A stretch of DNA of 64,000 nucleotides, from the IMG/VR virus record IMGVR_UViG_3300035703_000034, positions 42,381 through 106,380 of that record; one strand, written 5' to 3'. The DNA comes from a virus. The translations under genes were made by a program, and so were the position numbers. This document shows, one piece after another, positions 49,408 through 57,350 of this stretch; the first letter of the stretch is position 1, and every line of letters begins with the position of its first letter. The notes below the pieces were generated by a model. It was not told where the DNA came from. It saw nothing but the letters and a program-made list of their open reading frames with translations, and did not search any database.

Positions 49408-49823
49408 TGGGACAGTACTTCCTGGTGGTGAACCTGGACAAGCGGGAGTTCATCCACCCGCACGCGTTCGGCGACGGGCTGAAGCTGGCGGAGTTCGGTC
49501 GCAGCGGGGACGGCACGATGTTCGCGCTCGCGGTGCTGCTCTCCGACGGCTTCCGCGAGCGGGGCGACGACCCCGTCATCGGCTCGTGGGCCGGCGATCG
49601 CGTCGTGGTGACGGGCGACTACGCGGCGGCCGGGCGCTTCACGGTCGACGAGTGGCGGAACCTGTACGCCGTCGTGCGCGAGTCGATCGACGTGGCGGCG
49701 CGCCAGCACGGCGAGCCGGGCCTGTACCGGGACGTCTCGGAGGAGGTGCGGCGTGCGGTGGTGAGCCGCATCGAGCCGGGGGTGTTTCAGGGTGGCGTCG
49801 AGTCCGGGGAGGCCGTAGGATGA
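49407..49823 (+). CDS. Conserved phage MGQYF-NLDKREFIHPH protein
   Basis: 138 aa, from ATG in a TGATG overlap. MGQYFLVVNLDKREFIHPHAFGDG-type opening and GSWAGDRVVVTGDY define a hypothetical family widespread in phages and actinobacteria. Function unknown. It stands next to another conserved hypothetical, a frequent pairing. Confidence 0.7.
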   Translation: MGQYFLVVNLDKREFIHPHAFGDGLKLAEFGRSGDGTMFALAVLLSDGFRERGDDPVIGSWAGDRVVVTGDYAAAGRFTVDEWRNLYAVVRESIDVAARQHGEPGLYRDVSEEVRRAVVSRIEPGVFQGGVESGEAVG

Positions 49824-50272
49824 GGTGCAAAGAGGCCGAAGGGAAGCCGCCCGTGTTCCACAAGATGCTGCACCTCGCCACGGCGCACCTCACCGAAGAC
49901 ACGTGCACGCGGTGGCTCGGCAGCGACGACAACCGGTCAGTGAACGCGCTAGACTTCGGGGGCGCTGGTTGGCAGGTGGCGGTCAACCCGACCGCGGAGA
50001 GCGTGCCGGAGGACCTGCAGCGCGTGATGACGTACGCGCACAGAAACGACTGCGAATGGGTCTGCTTCGACTGCGACGCGCCCGTTTGCGCGGATCTGCC
50101 GACGTATGACTGGGGCCTCTACGCGGCCAGTCGCGCGGCACTCAACGCGCTGGCTGACCTCAAGGCAGGCAAGATCGACGCGGTGCCGCCGGAGGTGGTG
50201 ACGAAGCTCTTGCGAGAGGCGCGTTACCACGACAGCGCGGTCGAGAAGCTGGTGCGCGACGCCGGAATCTGA
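49820..50272 (+). CDS. DUF5983-like protein
   Basis: 150 aa, coupled by a 4-nt overlap. LHLATAHLTEDTCTRWL, GWQVAVNP, then PEDLQRVMTYAHRNDCEWVCFDCDAPV...LPTYDW match the conserved pattern of DUF5983 proteins found on phages and plasmids. Function unknown. It is the last gene before a promoter-like/terminator element. Confidence 0.65.
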   Translation: MRCKEAEGKPPVFHKMLHLATAHLTEDTCTRWLGSDDNRSVNALDFGGAGWQVAVNPTAESVPEDLQRVMTYAHRNDCEWVCFDCDAPVCADLPTYDWGLYAASRAALNALADLKAGKIDAVPPEVVTKLLREARYHDSAVEKLVRDAGI

Positions 50273-50280
50273 CGCGCGGT

Positions 50281-50350
50281 GGATAATCTCTCCATAGACC
50301 CGCCAAGGCTATGCGCGCAAGCGTATCCTCAAACTGGCGGGTCCCTTTTT
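50281..50350 (+). promoter_or_regulatory. GGATAAT element plus attenuator-like terminator
   Basis: GGATAATC at 50281 is followed by a hairpin whose outer stem GACCCGCCA (50297-50305) / TGGCGGGTC (50335-50343) encloses an ATGCGC-GCAA-GCGTAT stem with a GNRA loop. CCTTTTT follows, then the SD GGAGG at 50355. It could give a short RNA of about 60 nt or attenuate the next gene. Confidence 0.6.
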
Positions 50351-50364
50351 GTCTGGAGGCAGAG

Positions 50365-50637
50365 GTGAAGCAAAAGACCCGCGTGACCGTCACGCCCCAC
50401 CGCATCGGCTACCTCACGGTCGAGCCGTGCGGTACCTTCAAGCGCACCTGGAAGGGCCAGACCTGGGACGACGACCAGGCGCTCACCCAGGGGGCGATGC
50501 TCCAGCTCAGTCAGGAGCAAGAGCCGGTGCTCCAGGCGATGGGCAGGACCGCCCGGCACTGGTTCGAGCGGGGCTGGGCGGTGACGACTTACCTGCCCGT
50601 GGAAGAGGCCGAGGCGCTGTTCCACTGCGCCTACTAG
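50365..50637 (+). CDS. Small protein behind an attenuator-like hairpin
   Basis: 90 aa from GTG with GGAGG. Beta-like start TRVTVTPHRIGYLTVEPCGTFKRTW, helical end. No family recognised. The terminator directly before its SD suggests regulated read-through. Confidence 0.6.
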   Translation: MKQKTRVTVTPHRIGYLTVEPCGTFKRTWKGQTWDDDQALTQGAMLQLSQEQEPVLQAMGRTARHWFERGWAVTTYLPVEEAEALFHCAY

Positions 50638-50651
50638 CGAAGGAGATCCTC

Positions 50652-51056
50652 GTGACGACGAAAACGACATGGACCCTGGTCACGCGGCTGCCCGGCGAGC
50701 ACCGCATTTTCCGGGACGCGGGCGGACGACTGGCGCTCGCCGACAACAGCGGGGACACGCCGGACACAACGGACGACGGCGTGCTGTACCTCGACCTCGA
50801 CCGGCCGGTGCAGTTGGTGTCGGCGTCAATCGCCGAGGTCTTCAGTACGTCCCAGCGGCTGTACTGCAAGATTCCGCTCGTGACGTCGGACGGCACAAAA
50901 AGTTCGACGTTGGGCGTCTTGGAGGACGGCCCGATCCTGAACAGCCTGGGTATGAAGGTCGAGGTCAACGCCGCCGCGCAGGCGGTGCTGGCACGCTTCA
51001 AATGGTGGTTGGCGTATGATCGCGTGTTTCAGCAAGAAGGACCCGTGGACGCGTGA
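50652..51056 (+). CDS. Unidentified small beta protein
   Basis: 134 aa from GTG with AAGGAG. LVTRLPGEHRIFRDAGGRLALADNSGD then LDLDRPVQLVSASIAEV suggest a beta-sheet domain. No family recognised. Confidence 0.6.
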   Translation: MTTKTTWTLVTRLPGEHRIFRDAGGRLALADNSGDTPDTTDDGVLYLDLDRPVQLVSASIAEVFSTSQRLYCKIPLVTSDGTKSSTLGVLEDGPILNSLGMKVEVNAAAQAVLARFKWWLAYDRVFQQEGPVDA

Positions 51057-51270
51057 CTCGCACGGTCGTGCGTTGCACTGGGTGGCGAAGGAGATGCCGG
51101 ATCTCACGACGGTCCGGTGCGCCTTCACCACCTGGGCCGTCGACCGCGACCACGCCGTCACCTCGCTGGCGGTCCACCTGTTCTCGGACGACGAGGACGA
51201 GCCCGTGGACCGCGACGACGCCCGCCGTGCGTTTGACGCCGGCGGCTTCAGCGTGGCGTGGCTCAACTAG
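51016..51270 (+). CDS. Small protein overlapping the previous gene (start uncertain)
   Basis: 84 aa from ATG 51016, overlapping by 41 nt without a clear SD. The coding character (HLFSDDEDEPVDRDDARRAF) is good in the non-overlapping part, so a later start is possible. Confidence 0.5.
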   Translation: MIACFSKKDPWTRDSHGRALHWVAKEMPDLTTVRCAFTTWAVDRDHAVTSLAVHLFSDDEDEPVDRDDARRAFDAGGFSVAWLN

Positions 51271-51287
51271 AGGGGCACAGGCTCGGT

Positions 51288-51881
51288 TCAGCTGAACAAC
51301 CGGCTCAACAACCCCCGGGTCTGGTGCCGCTCGAGCTGCGCGAGGCGTTCCTGCAGCCGCTGGTTCTCCTCGCGCAGCTCCAGGTTCCGGGCGCGCTGCT
51401 CTTCGTAGCGCTCCTGGTACTGACGAGCGGCCTCCTCGGCGGTGCCGAGCGATCGCGACGCCTCGACGAACTGGATGGAGATTTGACGATCGTCAGCCAG
51501 CTTGGCGATCGTTTGCTCCAGGCGCTCGCCGAGGTTCTGGAGCACCGTCAGCGCGGTGTTCCGGCCAACTTCCACCAGCTCCGCGTCGTCCTCTTCCTCA
51601 ACGAGCACGGCGTCCGCTTCGACAGCGGCAGGCGCAAAGCCGAACTCCGCTAAACGGGGAATCAGCTCACGCCGAAGCGCGACATCCTGCAGACCGGCCT
51701 CCCGCAACCGCTTGATCTCTTTGAGAAACGGCACGAACCGTTCGTCGAGCACACGCTGGCGGCGCTCGCCCACCTCGTACGGCAAGCAGTCGCGGAAGTC
51801 CTTCAACCAGAACTTGACGGTGCTTTCCTTGGTGCCCACCACCGCGGCAATCGTCTTGTTGGTGTAGGTCTGCTCCGACAT
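51288..51881 (-). CDS. MerR-like HTH protein with long coiled coil
   Basis: 197 aa, first of two minus-strand genes in this region. Residues 1-60 (YTNKTIAAVVGTKESTVKFWLKDFRDCLPYEV) look like a MerR/RacA-type winged HTH. Residues 75-190 are coiled coil (ARQYQERYEEQRARNLELREENQRLQERL). Proteins of this build act as regulators or DNA-segregation anchors (RacA type). Its promoter is readable at 51904-51933. It ends in RGLLSRLF, a possible amphipathic membrane-binding tail. Confidence 0.6.
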   Translation of the reverse strand: MSEQTYTNKTIAAVVGTKESTVKFWLKDFRDCLPYEVGERRQRVLDERFVPFLKEIKRLREAGLQDVALRRELIPRLAEFGFAPAAVEADAVLVEEEDDAELVEVGRNTALTVLQNLGERLEQTIAKLADDRQISIQFVEASRSLGTAEEAARQYQERYEEQRARNLELREENQRLQERLAQLERHQTRGLLSRLFS

Positions 51882-51903
51882 AACACTTCCTTTCGTGGTC
51901 GCA

Positions 51904-51933
51904 ATCCTAGTTTGGCTGTCGCTAAATCGTCAA
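51904..51933 (-). promoter_or_regulatory. Sigma70-like promoter for the MerR-like gene
   Basis: Read on the minus strand: TTGACG, 18 nt, TAGGAT. It lies about 23 nt upstream of the start codon, so the mRNA leader is short. AT-richer than the flanking DNA. Confidence 0.5.
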
Positions 51934-51953
51934 GCGATGACGGGAGTCACGCA

Positions 51954-52688
51954 TCAGCCGGTCGCGGCAGGCAGCAGCTCCGCCAGCGGCAACCCCCACT
52001 CCGCGGCCCGCCGGCGGCCGCTGGCGCGGACGACGGCAAGCGGTGAGTCCAGCATCACGCGAACGGAAGTCATGCGGTCTTCCAGCGTGGTGGCCGCGTC
52101 GCGGGCGTCGGGCTCCGCCACCGGCCGCGCCGGTGCGGGCGCCACCCGGGGGGCCGGCTGCGGGGCGTCCGGCTGCTGGTCGCGGTGGTAGGTGTCCAGC
52201 GGCAACCAGTTGTGGACGATGGCGCGGAACAGGAACCCCTGCGGGTTCTTGAACCTGTAACCGACGGCCACGCGGTGCCGGTGGTAGGCCAGCTGGTTCT
52301 CGATGCGCTCCCGGGTGAACGCGCCGGCCTGCAGGCGGGCCAGCAAGTCCTGGACGGCCCAGGGCTTCAGGCCCGTCTCGAGCAGCGCGGTCTCAAGCGG
52401 CTCGCAGGGCTTTGCGGGTTCGTCCGCAACGGGCTGCGGGTGCTCATGAATCTCGTTGTGTTTTGTTGTGACATGTTCATGCGAAATTTTTTTCGTAACC
52501 GGAACCAGCTCGAGCTCGCGGAACTTCTCGAAGGCGAGCTCGACGGACCGGACGCTGATGCCGCAGGCCTGAGCAATCAGGCCGTACGGCGTCAGGCCGT
52601 GTTCCTCGACGTAACTGTGAACCAGAATGGCGGACAGGCTGAGGCCAGCCGCCTTGAGCTTGCGCAGCTCGGCGAACGGAATCGACAC
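51954..52688 (-). CDS. HTH protein, possible replication initiator or regulator
   Basis: 244 aa from GTG 52688 with GAGGAG; the frame upstream is open but not protein-like. Residues 10-65 (IPFAELRKLKAAGLSLSAILVHSYVEEHGLTPYGLIAQACGISVRSVELAFEKF in broken form) are a winged-helix with recognition helix. Residues 105-165 are a helical region (LLARLQAGAFTRERIENQLAYH). The tail is Pro/Ala-rich. Similar two-part proteins act as phage replication-organising or regulatory proteins. No helicase motif. Confidence 0.55.
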   Translation of the reverse strand: MSIPFAELRKLKAAGLSLSAILVHSYVEEHGLTPYGLIAQACGISVRSVELAFEKFRELELVPVTKKISHEHVTTKHNEIHEHPQPVADEPAKPCEPLETALLETGLKPWAVQDLLARLQAGAFTRERIENQLAYHRHRVAVGYRFKNPQGFLFRAIVHNWLPLDTYHRDQQPDAPQPAPRVAPAPARPVAEPDARDAATTLEDRMTSVRVMLDSPLAVVRASGRRRAAEWGLPLAELLPAATG

Positions 52689-52742
52689 GCGGGCTCCTCG
52701 GGGCGTGTGCAGAAATTTTTCACGCCAGGGGTCGCCCTGTAC

Positions 52743-52771
52743 TTGACGTCCCGATCCACCACCCGTATAGT
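52743..52771 (+). promoter_or_regulatory. Near-consensus sigma70 promoter
   Basis: TTGACG (52743-52748), a 17-nt spacer, then TATAGT (52766-52771). It is the best sigma70 match I found in the window. Transcription should start near 52778 and run into a terminator after 65 nt. Confidence 0.7.
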
Positions 52772-52777
52772 CGAGGT

Positions 52778-52842
52778 TGCGAGTTTCAACTAAACGGTCT
52801 TGATTGTGGGTCGGGGGCCTTTCGGGGCTCCTGACTTTTTTT
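52778..52842 (+). ncRNA. Candidate small RNA of about 65 nt
   Basis: Bounded by the sigma70 promoter and a terminator: GTC-G-GGGGCC against GGGCTCC-T-GAC (52810-52835, with G-U pairs), then seven T (52836-52842). There is no ORF of note. The unpaired 5' portion (gttgcgagtttcaacta) is AT-rich and could base-pair with targets. It could also be the attenuated leader of the M48 operon. Confidence 0.55.
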
Positions 52843-53000
52843 CTGCTCGGTGGGCTACTTGAGAGGTGGTTCCTCCAAACAAAAACGCCGTCGAGGCTGA
52901 CAGCTCGACGGGCGCAAGACACCCGGTGGTGACAAGCTCGTTTTGTGGTACGATGAGCTTGCCGCCGTCGCCTGCTGTCAAATCTGAGGCGCTGGCTTAT

Positions 53001-53032
53001 GGGCTCCGACGTTCCCGCGTCGGGGCCCTTTT
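53001..53032 (+). terminator. Second terminator in the 52689-53143 noncoding region
   Basis: GGGCTCCGACG (53001-53011) pairs with CGTCGGGGCCC (53018-53028) including one G-U, then TTTT. Between the two terminators are GTCGAG/CTCGAC and CAAGCTC/GAGCTTG stems and a GTGACA..TACGAT promoter-like pair (14-nt spacing, weak). After it come three GCGATCGC octamers and the M48 SD. Confidence 0.7.
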
Positions 53033-53143
53033 ATGTTGCGCGATCGCCAGGGCTTTGGCAAGCGATCCTCCCGCCGCCGATCGCCAAAGTGTTGTGCGGC
53101 CTGCGATCGCGGCGCGATCGCCCCGTGTGAGAAGGAGGCACCG

Positions 53144-53938
53144 ATGATCCCTGCATGGATCGCCCTGTGCGCATGGGCGATGCTGCTGTCGGGCTGCGTG
53201 TTCATCCCGCCCGTGACCGCCGCCGACGCGGTCAAACTAGCGTCGGATGGCGCGCAGATTCGCAAGCAAATTCTCCGGGTGCACCGCCGGGCGGAGGCAC
53301 CGGCGCTGCAGGCCTACGTGCAGCAGCTCGGCGCGCGCGTCGTGCGGGAGCTCGACCCGGACGCCGAGGCCTACACGTTCGAGGTGGTCGTGGCGGACCC
53401 CATCAACGCCTTCGCGTTGCCGGGCAACCACGTCTTCGTCACGACGGGCGCGGTGCTCGCCATGCGCACGGAGGCGCAGCTCGTGAACGTCCTCGGCCAC
53501 GAGGTCGCGCACGTGGTGAGCGACCACGGCTGGCAGAACGTGCAGTTTCGGCAGCAGAACGCGCGGTTGCACCGCATCGACCCGGCGGCCGGGTTGCTGG
53601 ACGTGCTGTGGACGAGCTTCCTGCACGCGGCCACGAACGGCCAGTTCAGCCAGGGGCTCGAGAGCGCGGCGGATCGCGCGGGGCTGGACGCGGCCTACGC
53701 CCTCGGCTACGACCCGCGGGGGCTGCAGGAGTTTCTGGCGCTTGCCGATCGCGCATCGACCGTCAAGCGAGACAAGCTTTCGGAGTGGATCGGGACGCAC
53801 CCGCCTTCGGCCAAGCGGTCGTCCGACATCGCGTCGCACATCGCGGCGCGTGGCATGCAGCTGGAGGGGCTGCGACAGGGGGCCGAGGAACTGCTCCAGG
53901 TGAAACGCAACGCATTTCCAATGAGGGCTTTGGAATGA
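53144..53938 (+). CDS. M48-family metalloprotease lipoprotein
   Basis: 264 aa from ATG 53144 with GAAGGAGG. The signal peptide has lipobox LSGC (Cys18), so the mature protein should be membrane-anchored by lipid. HEVAH (119-123) is the zinc-binding motif and ESAADRAGLD supplies the third Glu/Asp typical of M48 (BepA/LoiP-like) proteases. FALPGNHVFVTTG is the strongly conserved M48 segment. It probably acts in the periplasm or at the outer membrane. Such an enzyme on a phage is unusual and could remodel the host envelope for lysis or superinfection exclusion. Overlaps the next gene by 4 nt. Confidence 0.85.
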   Translation: MIPAWIALCAWAMLLSGCVFIPPVTAADAVKLASDGAQIRKQILRVHRRAEAPALQAYVQQLGARVVRELDPDAEAYTFEVVVADPINAFALPGNHVFVTTGAVLAMRTEAQLVNVLGHEVAHVVSDHGWQNVQFRQQNARLHRIDPAAGLLDVLWTSFLHAATNGQFSQGLESAADRAGLDAAYALGYDPRGLQEFLALADRASTVKRDKLSEWIGTHPPSAKRSSDIASHIAARGMQLEGLRQGAEELLQVKRNAFPMRALE

Positions 53939-54447
53939 TCCCAACCACACCCGGTGCCGTCTTCCTCAAGCCGGGCGCGCGCCCCCAGTGCGTGCCTGTG
54001 CCCGTGGGGCTGACGGACCTGAAGAACTACGTAGAGGGCCACATCGAGGCCCTCTACCACTGGCTGCCCGAGCACCCCGGCGTCCTTGCCTACGGCAACG
54101 ACGAAGCCCGGCTGCTGGGGATGCCGCCCAGCCTGTACCGGCAGTACGACGAGCAGGTCCTCGTCGGCCCGTTGATCTTCGTGGGGGACGACGGCCAGGG
54201 AGACGAGCGTGCGCTGACCGACGACGAGGAACGCGCGGTGCTCGACTACATCGAGCGCAACAACCTGTCGAAGGCCTTGCCGGGCCAGACCGTGACGTAC
54301 ACGGACGACGCCGCGCAGGTGCGCGGCGTCGTGCAGGATCTCATCGTGGATCGCGACAACGTCTTGCACGCGGCGGTGCTGAACGAAGCCGGCATCACGG
54401 TGCGCGTGGCCCTGGATCGCATCCAGTACAACGAGGAGGCTCAGTGA
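53935..54447 (+). CDS. DUF3846-like protein
   Basis: 170 aa. Residues 22-85 (LTDLKNYVEGHIEALYHWLP ... AYGNDEARLLGMPPSLYRQY ... LVGPLIFVGDDG) follow the DUF3846 pattern of phage and plasmid proteins. The C-terminal half (GQTVTYTDDAAQVRGVVQDLIVD) is a separate small beta domain. Function unknown. Sandwiched between the M48 lipoprotein and a tiny membrane protein. Confidence 0.6.
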   Translation: MIPTTPGAVFLKPGARPQCVPVPVGLTDLKNYVEGHIEALYHWLPEHPGVLAYGNDEARLLGMPPSLYRQYDEQVLVGPLIFVGDDGQGDERALTDDEERAVLDYIERNNLSKALPGQTVTYTDDAAQVRGVVQDLIVDRDNVLHAAVLNEAGITVRVALDRIQYNEEAQ

Positions 54448-54530
54448 TGAAACTCTTCTTGGGCACGCTGGTCTTCGTGCTGGTGTTCAGCGCGATGTCG
54501 AGCCTCTACGCATTTCTTTTCGGAGAGTAG
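54447..54530 (+). CDS. 27-aa single-pass membrane protein
   Basis: The frame starts in a TGATG overlap with AGGAGG at the right distance. LFLGTLVFVLVFSAMSSLYA is one hydrophobic helix, with Lys at the N-side and Gly-Glu at the end. It is too short for routine gene calling. It may be a membrane partner of the M48 lipoprotein or a small holin-like or lysis-timing peptide; both are guesses. Confidence 0.55.
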   Translation: MKLFLGTLVFVLVFSAMSSLYAFLFGE

Positions 54531-54603
54531 ACTCATTCGCAACAGTTGTGCTAGGTTACAAACAAGCACTCTCAAAGTTCAGTCAAGCAAGGAGCAAAGC
54601 ACG

Positions 54604-55299
54604 ATGGAAACCAAGATCTGCTCACGTTGCAAGGTGGCGCGCCTGACGACGGCGGCGTACACACCGTCTCAGGTCAACAGTCCCTCCGGGCGGTGCCGCG
54701 TGTGCATCCGCGACCAGAACACGGTGTACCGCTGCGTGAAGCTTGGTGTCACCAAGCAGATGGACGCACGGTTGACGTCCTTGGCCCACCTGTACAAGGA
54801 GGCTGGTGACTTCAGTTTCGCGGTTCCCGCGGCCCTGGTCGACCCGGTGTCGTGCACGCCGGCACACCCGCGGCTGCTTCCGCTGTCGGACAGCAACGCG
54901 CACTACCTGGCGGCGCTGAACGACAAGCGCGTCACCGTGGCGCCGCAGGTCGAGCCGGCCCTGCCCCGGCCTGCTGCGGGCATCGACGCCATCGAGGAGG
55001 CGCTTGCTTACGGGCGGGCGTTTCGCGTGGAGCTGGAGAAGACCCGCCAGGAGCGCGACGCGCTGCGCGAGCGGCTGGATGCCATGCAGCTGGAGCTGGC
55101 GACGGTCCAGGCCGAGGTGCGGACGCTGACCGAGGAGCTGACGACGGCGCGCAACGACGTCGCGACGCTCGAGAGGCTGATCGAAGACGAGGCCGCGGCA
55201 CGCGTCGAGCGCGTCGTGCCGACGCCCGAGCAGGCCGCGGAGCTCGCCGAGATGCGGGCGCTGGTCGGCACCTGCGGCGGCGAGGCCCTCGCCAGCTAA
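54604..55299 (+). CDS. Zinc-finger plus coiled-coil protein
   Basis: 231 aa. CSRC...CRVC (residues 6-34) resembles the N-terminal zinc finger found in HNH or transcription-associated phage proteins. Residues 130-200 are coiled coil (LEKTRQERDALRERLDAMQ). The leader contains gttcagtcaagcaagg, similar to the leader of the 47329 gene. Possibly DNA binding. Confidence 0.6.
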   Translation: METKICSRCKVARLTTAAYTPSQVNSPSGRCRVCIRDQNTVYRCVKLGVTKQMDARLTSLAHLYKEAGDFSFAVPAALVDPVSCTPAHPRLLPLSDSNAHYLAALNDKRVTVAPQVEPALPRPAAGIDAIEEALAYGRAFRVELEKTRQERDALRERLDAMQLELATVQAEVRTLTEELTTARNDVATLERLIEDEAAARVERVVPTPEQAAELAEMRALVGTCGGEALAS

Positions 55300-55380
55300 G
55301 CTCCCCACCCGCAGACGTTCAACCGGTTGCCGCACGACAGGCGACCGGTTGTCGTGCTGCGCCCTGACAGGAGGTGTTCG

Positions 55381-55662
55381 ATGCCTCGCACCAAGACGAA
55401 GCGCATCCCGTTCAATTTGGAGCCGTACCTCGACGGCGAGGGTCGGCTGGTTCACCACGTCTGGCCGGGCGGCTACCCGGTCTTCTACCTCACCGCCCGC
55501 GACGAGCCGCTGTGCCCGCGCTGCGCCAACCGCGAGCGGGACGACCTGGTCGCGGCGACGGCGAACTGGGAGAACCCGGCGCTGCACTGCGGGCACTGCA
55601 ACGACCGGATCGAGTCGGCGTATGCCGAGCACCGGGTCGCCAGGAGGGCCGCGCGATGCTGA
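55381..55662 (+). CDS. Small CxxC-CxxC protein
   Basis: 93 aa with AGGAGG. CPRC...CGHC (residues 44-72) forms a probable zinc ribbon. Basic ends. A GCACGACA/TGTCGTGC hairpin stands upstream (about 55332-55358), again before the SD. Overlaps the next gene by 7 nt. Confidence 0.6.
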   Translation: MPRTKTKRIPFNLEPYLDGEGRLVHHVWPGGYPVFYLTARDEPLCPRCANRERDDLVAATANWENPALHCGHCNDRIESAYAEHRVARRAARC

Positions 55663-55853
55663 TGGTTCGCTACGATCGCGCCGCGGGGACCTACCACATC
55701 ACGCGCACGATCGCCGGGCGGTCGGACGTGTGTGACGTGGTGCCCACCACCGAGCTCCAGGACTACCTGCGTCGCAAGCGCCTGTCGCTCGCGACCTTCA
55801 TGGCCGGGTTTCACACCCACTGCTGGCCCGGAACGTGCCCGCAGTGTCTGTGA
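55656..55853 (+). CDS. Small protein with C-terminal Cys pair
   Basis: 65 aa, from ATG inside the previous gene's end. HTHCWPGTCPQCL at the C-terminus may bind zinc. Function unknown. Confidence 0.5.
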   Translation: MLMVRYDRAAGTYHITRTIAGRSDVCDVVPTTELQDYLRRKRLSLATFMAGFHTHCWPGTCPQCL

Positions 55854-55869
55854 CCCACTAGGAGGCCCC

Positions 55870-56550
55870 ATGCACCCTCACAACCCGCTGCCGGTGGACC
55901 CGGCAGCCATCGCGGCCGCGCTGGCGGCGCCCTTCAGCGACGACGAGCTGAAGTACCGCCCCGGCCACACCTGGGAGGAACAGGGCGCCCGCTGGACGAA
56001 GCCGTTGGTCTACGTCGATGTCCGCACCGTCGTCACACGACTCGACGCGGTGCTCGGCATCCACGGCTGGTCGAGCGAGATCGTGCCCGTCGGCACGGGC
56101 GTGTACGCCGCCAAGCTGACGGTGCACGCGCTCGGCGGCATCACGCGCACCGACATCGGCCAGGCTGGCGAGCACGAGTCCGAAAAGGAGAAGGCCGGCG
56201 TGTCGGACGCCATCAAGCGCGCCGCCGTCCAGCTCGGCGTCGGCCGCTACCTCTACAGCCTCGAGGTGCCGAAGGCGCGGGTCGAGCAGCACGCGGGAGG
56301 CTGGCGCCTGCCGTACGGCTGGCGACCGGGGGCGCCTGAACCGGCGCACGCGCCGCAGCCTGTGCCGGGATCCGCGCCGAATGGCCGCGGCATCACGCCG
56401 GCCCAGTTCAACCGCCTTCAGTCCGACCTGGCTCGGCTGGGACGGACGGCGGAGCAGGTCGTGAACAGGCCGCTCACCGACCTCAGCAAATCTGAAGCAA
56501 GCCGGCTCATCGACATGCTGAGCGGCAACAACCCGCAGACCGCGGGTTAG
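55870..56550 (+). CDS. Rad52-like single-strand annealing protein
   Basis: 226 aa with GGAGG. Residues 25-140 show the Rad52 pattern: LKYRPGHTWEEQGARWTKPL, then YVDVRTVVTRLDAVLGIHGWSSEI, then GEHESEKEKAGVSDAIKRAAVQLGVGRYLYSL. The C-terminal part is a linker plus a short helical tail (ITPAQFNRLQSDLARLGRT), like recombinase C-domains. It would form rings that anneal complementary ssDNA during phage recombination. No exonuclease or SSB was seen nearby. Confidence 0.85.
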   Translation: MHPHNPLPVDPAAIAAALAAPFSDDELKYRPGHTWEEQGARWTKPLVYVDVRTVVTRLDAVLGIHGWSSEIVPVGTGVYAAKLTVHALGGITRTDIGQAGEHESEKEKAGVSDAIKRAAVQLGVGRYLYSLEVPKARVEQHAGGWRLPYGWRPGAPEPAHAPQPVPGSAPNGRGITPAQFNRLQSDLARLGRTAEQVVNRPLTDLSKSEASRLIDMLSGNNPQTAG

Positions 56551-56563
56551 AAAGGAGCCCTCG

Positions 56564-56782
56564 ATGGATCCCGTCGCAAACCTCAACGAGCAGCTGGAGC
56601 TGGCACGCGCGCTGTTCGCGCTCAATGAGCAGCACGAGCTCGACGACATCGACGACGACACGCTTCTGAGCATCGCTTCTGACGCGTGGCGCTTGGCGGA
56701 GCTCGTCTTGGACCTTGACGCCTGGCAGCGTCGGGGTGGGTTCTCGCCGTACGCCGCCGCGTTGGTCAAGAAGGAGGGCTGA
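56564..56782 (+). CDS. Small helical acidic protein
   Basis: 72 aa with AAAGGAG. LNEQLELARALFALNEQHELDD helix, acidic. Cotranscribed with the Rad52-like gene. Function unknown. Confidence 0.55.
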   Translation: MDPVANLNEQLELARALFALNEQHELDDIDDDTLLSIASDAWRLAELVLDLDAWQRRGGFSPYAAALVKKEG

Positions 56783-56786
56783 CGCC

Positions 56787-56984
56787 ATGGACGACAACAG
56801 CAGACAAGTCCTTCAGGACCTGCACGGTCGCGTTCACGATCTGAGCGTGGCCGTGAGCCGGGCGTGGAACGAAATCGAGGATCCACCGGTTCGCAAGCAG
56901 TTGTGGGCCGTGCGGGACGCGGTGGTCGATACGTTTCAGGCACTCGAAGCAGCGTGGAAGGCCGGCGAACGACAGTCGCCCTGA
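56787..56984 (+). CDS. Small helical protein
   Basis: 65 aa with AAGGAGG. Two helices (RQVLQDLHGRVHDLSVAVSR; VRKQLWAVRDAVVDTFQAL). Followed by an intrinsic terminator at 57006. Function unknown. Confidence 0.55.
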   Translation: MDDNSRQVLQDLHGRVHDLSVAVSRAWNEIEDPPVRKQLWAVRDAVVDTFQALEAAWKAGERQSP

Positions 56985-57005
56985 TCGGCACACCTCGCTC
57001 CTGCG

Positions 57006-57031
57006 CCCCGCCTCTCGGCGGGGCTTTTTTT
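57006..57031 (+). terminator. Strong intrinsic terminator abutting the next SD
   Basis: CCCCGCC (57006-57012) / GGCGGGG (57017-57023), loop TCTC, then C and seven T. The SD AGGAGG begins at 57035, three bases after the T-run. Confidence 0.85.
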
Positions 57032-57046
57032 CATAGGAGGCTTCCC

Positions 57047-57340
57047 ATGGAGAACCGCTACCTGCGGCGTCTGGCTGACGACGGCCTCGACGCGGCCCGC
57101 GCGATGGTCGAGCAGGACGCACGCGACATCACGGACGCCTGCAACCCCGTGGCGATCGCGGGCGCCCTGCACGACATGCTGGTGTTCTACGGCCGCACGG
57201 AAACCTACAACCGCGAGGCCCTTGCGGCCAAGCCGGCCGTCCAGCTGGCGCTCACGCAGCTGACGTGGCTGCTGGCCGGCCAGAACGTCGCTCCGGACTC
57301 GGCCTGGGAGTGGCTGGGTCCGAGCAGCGCGGCCTCGTAA
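57047..57340 (+). CDS. Unidentified helical protein
   Basis: 97 aa, ATG with AGGAGG right after the terminator T-run. Helical with TYNREALAAKPAVQLALTQLTWLL. Function unknown. Expression must depend on read-through or on a promoter within the terminator region. Confidence 0.6.
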   Translation: MENRYLRRLADDGLDAARAMVEQDARDITDACNPVAIAGALHDMLVFYGRTETYNREALAAKPAVQLALTQLTWLLAGQNVAPDSAWEWLGPSSAAS

Positions 57341-57350
57341 GGAGGGTTCG

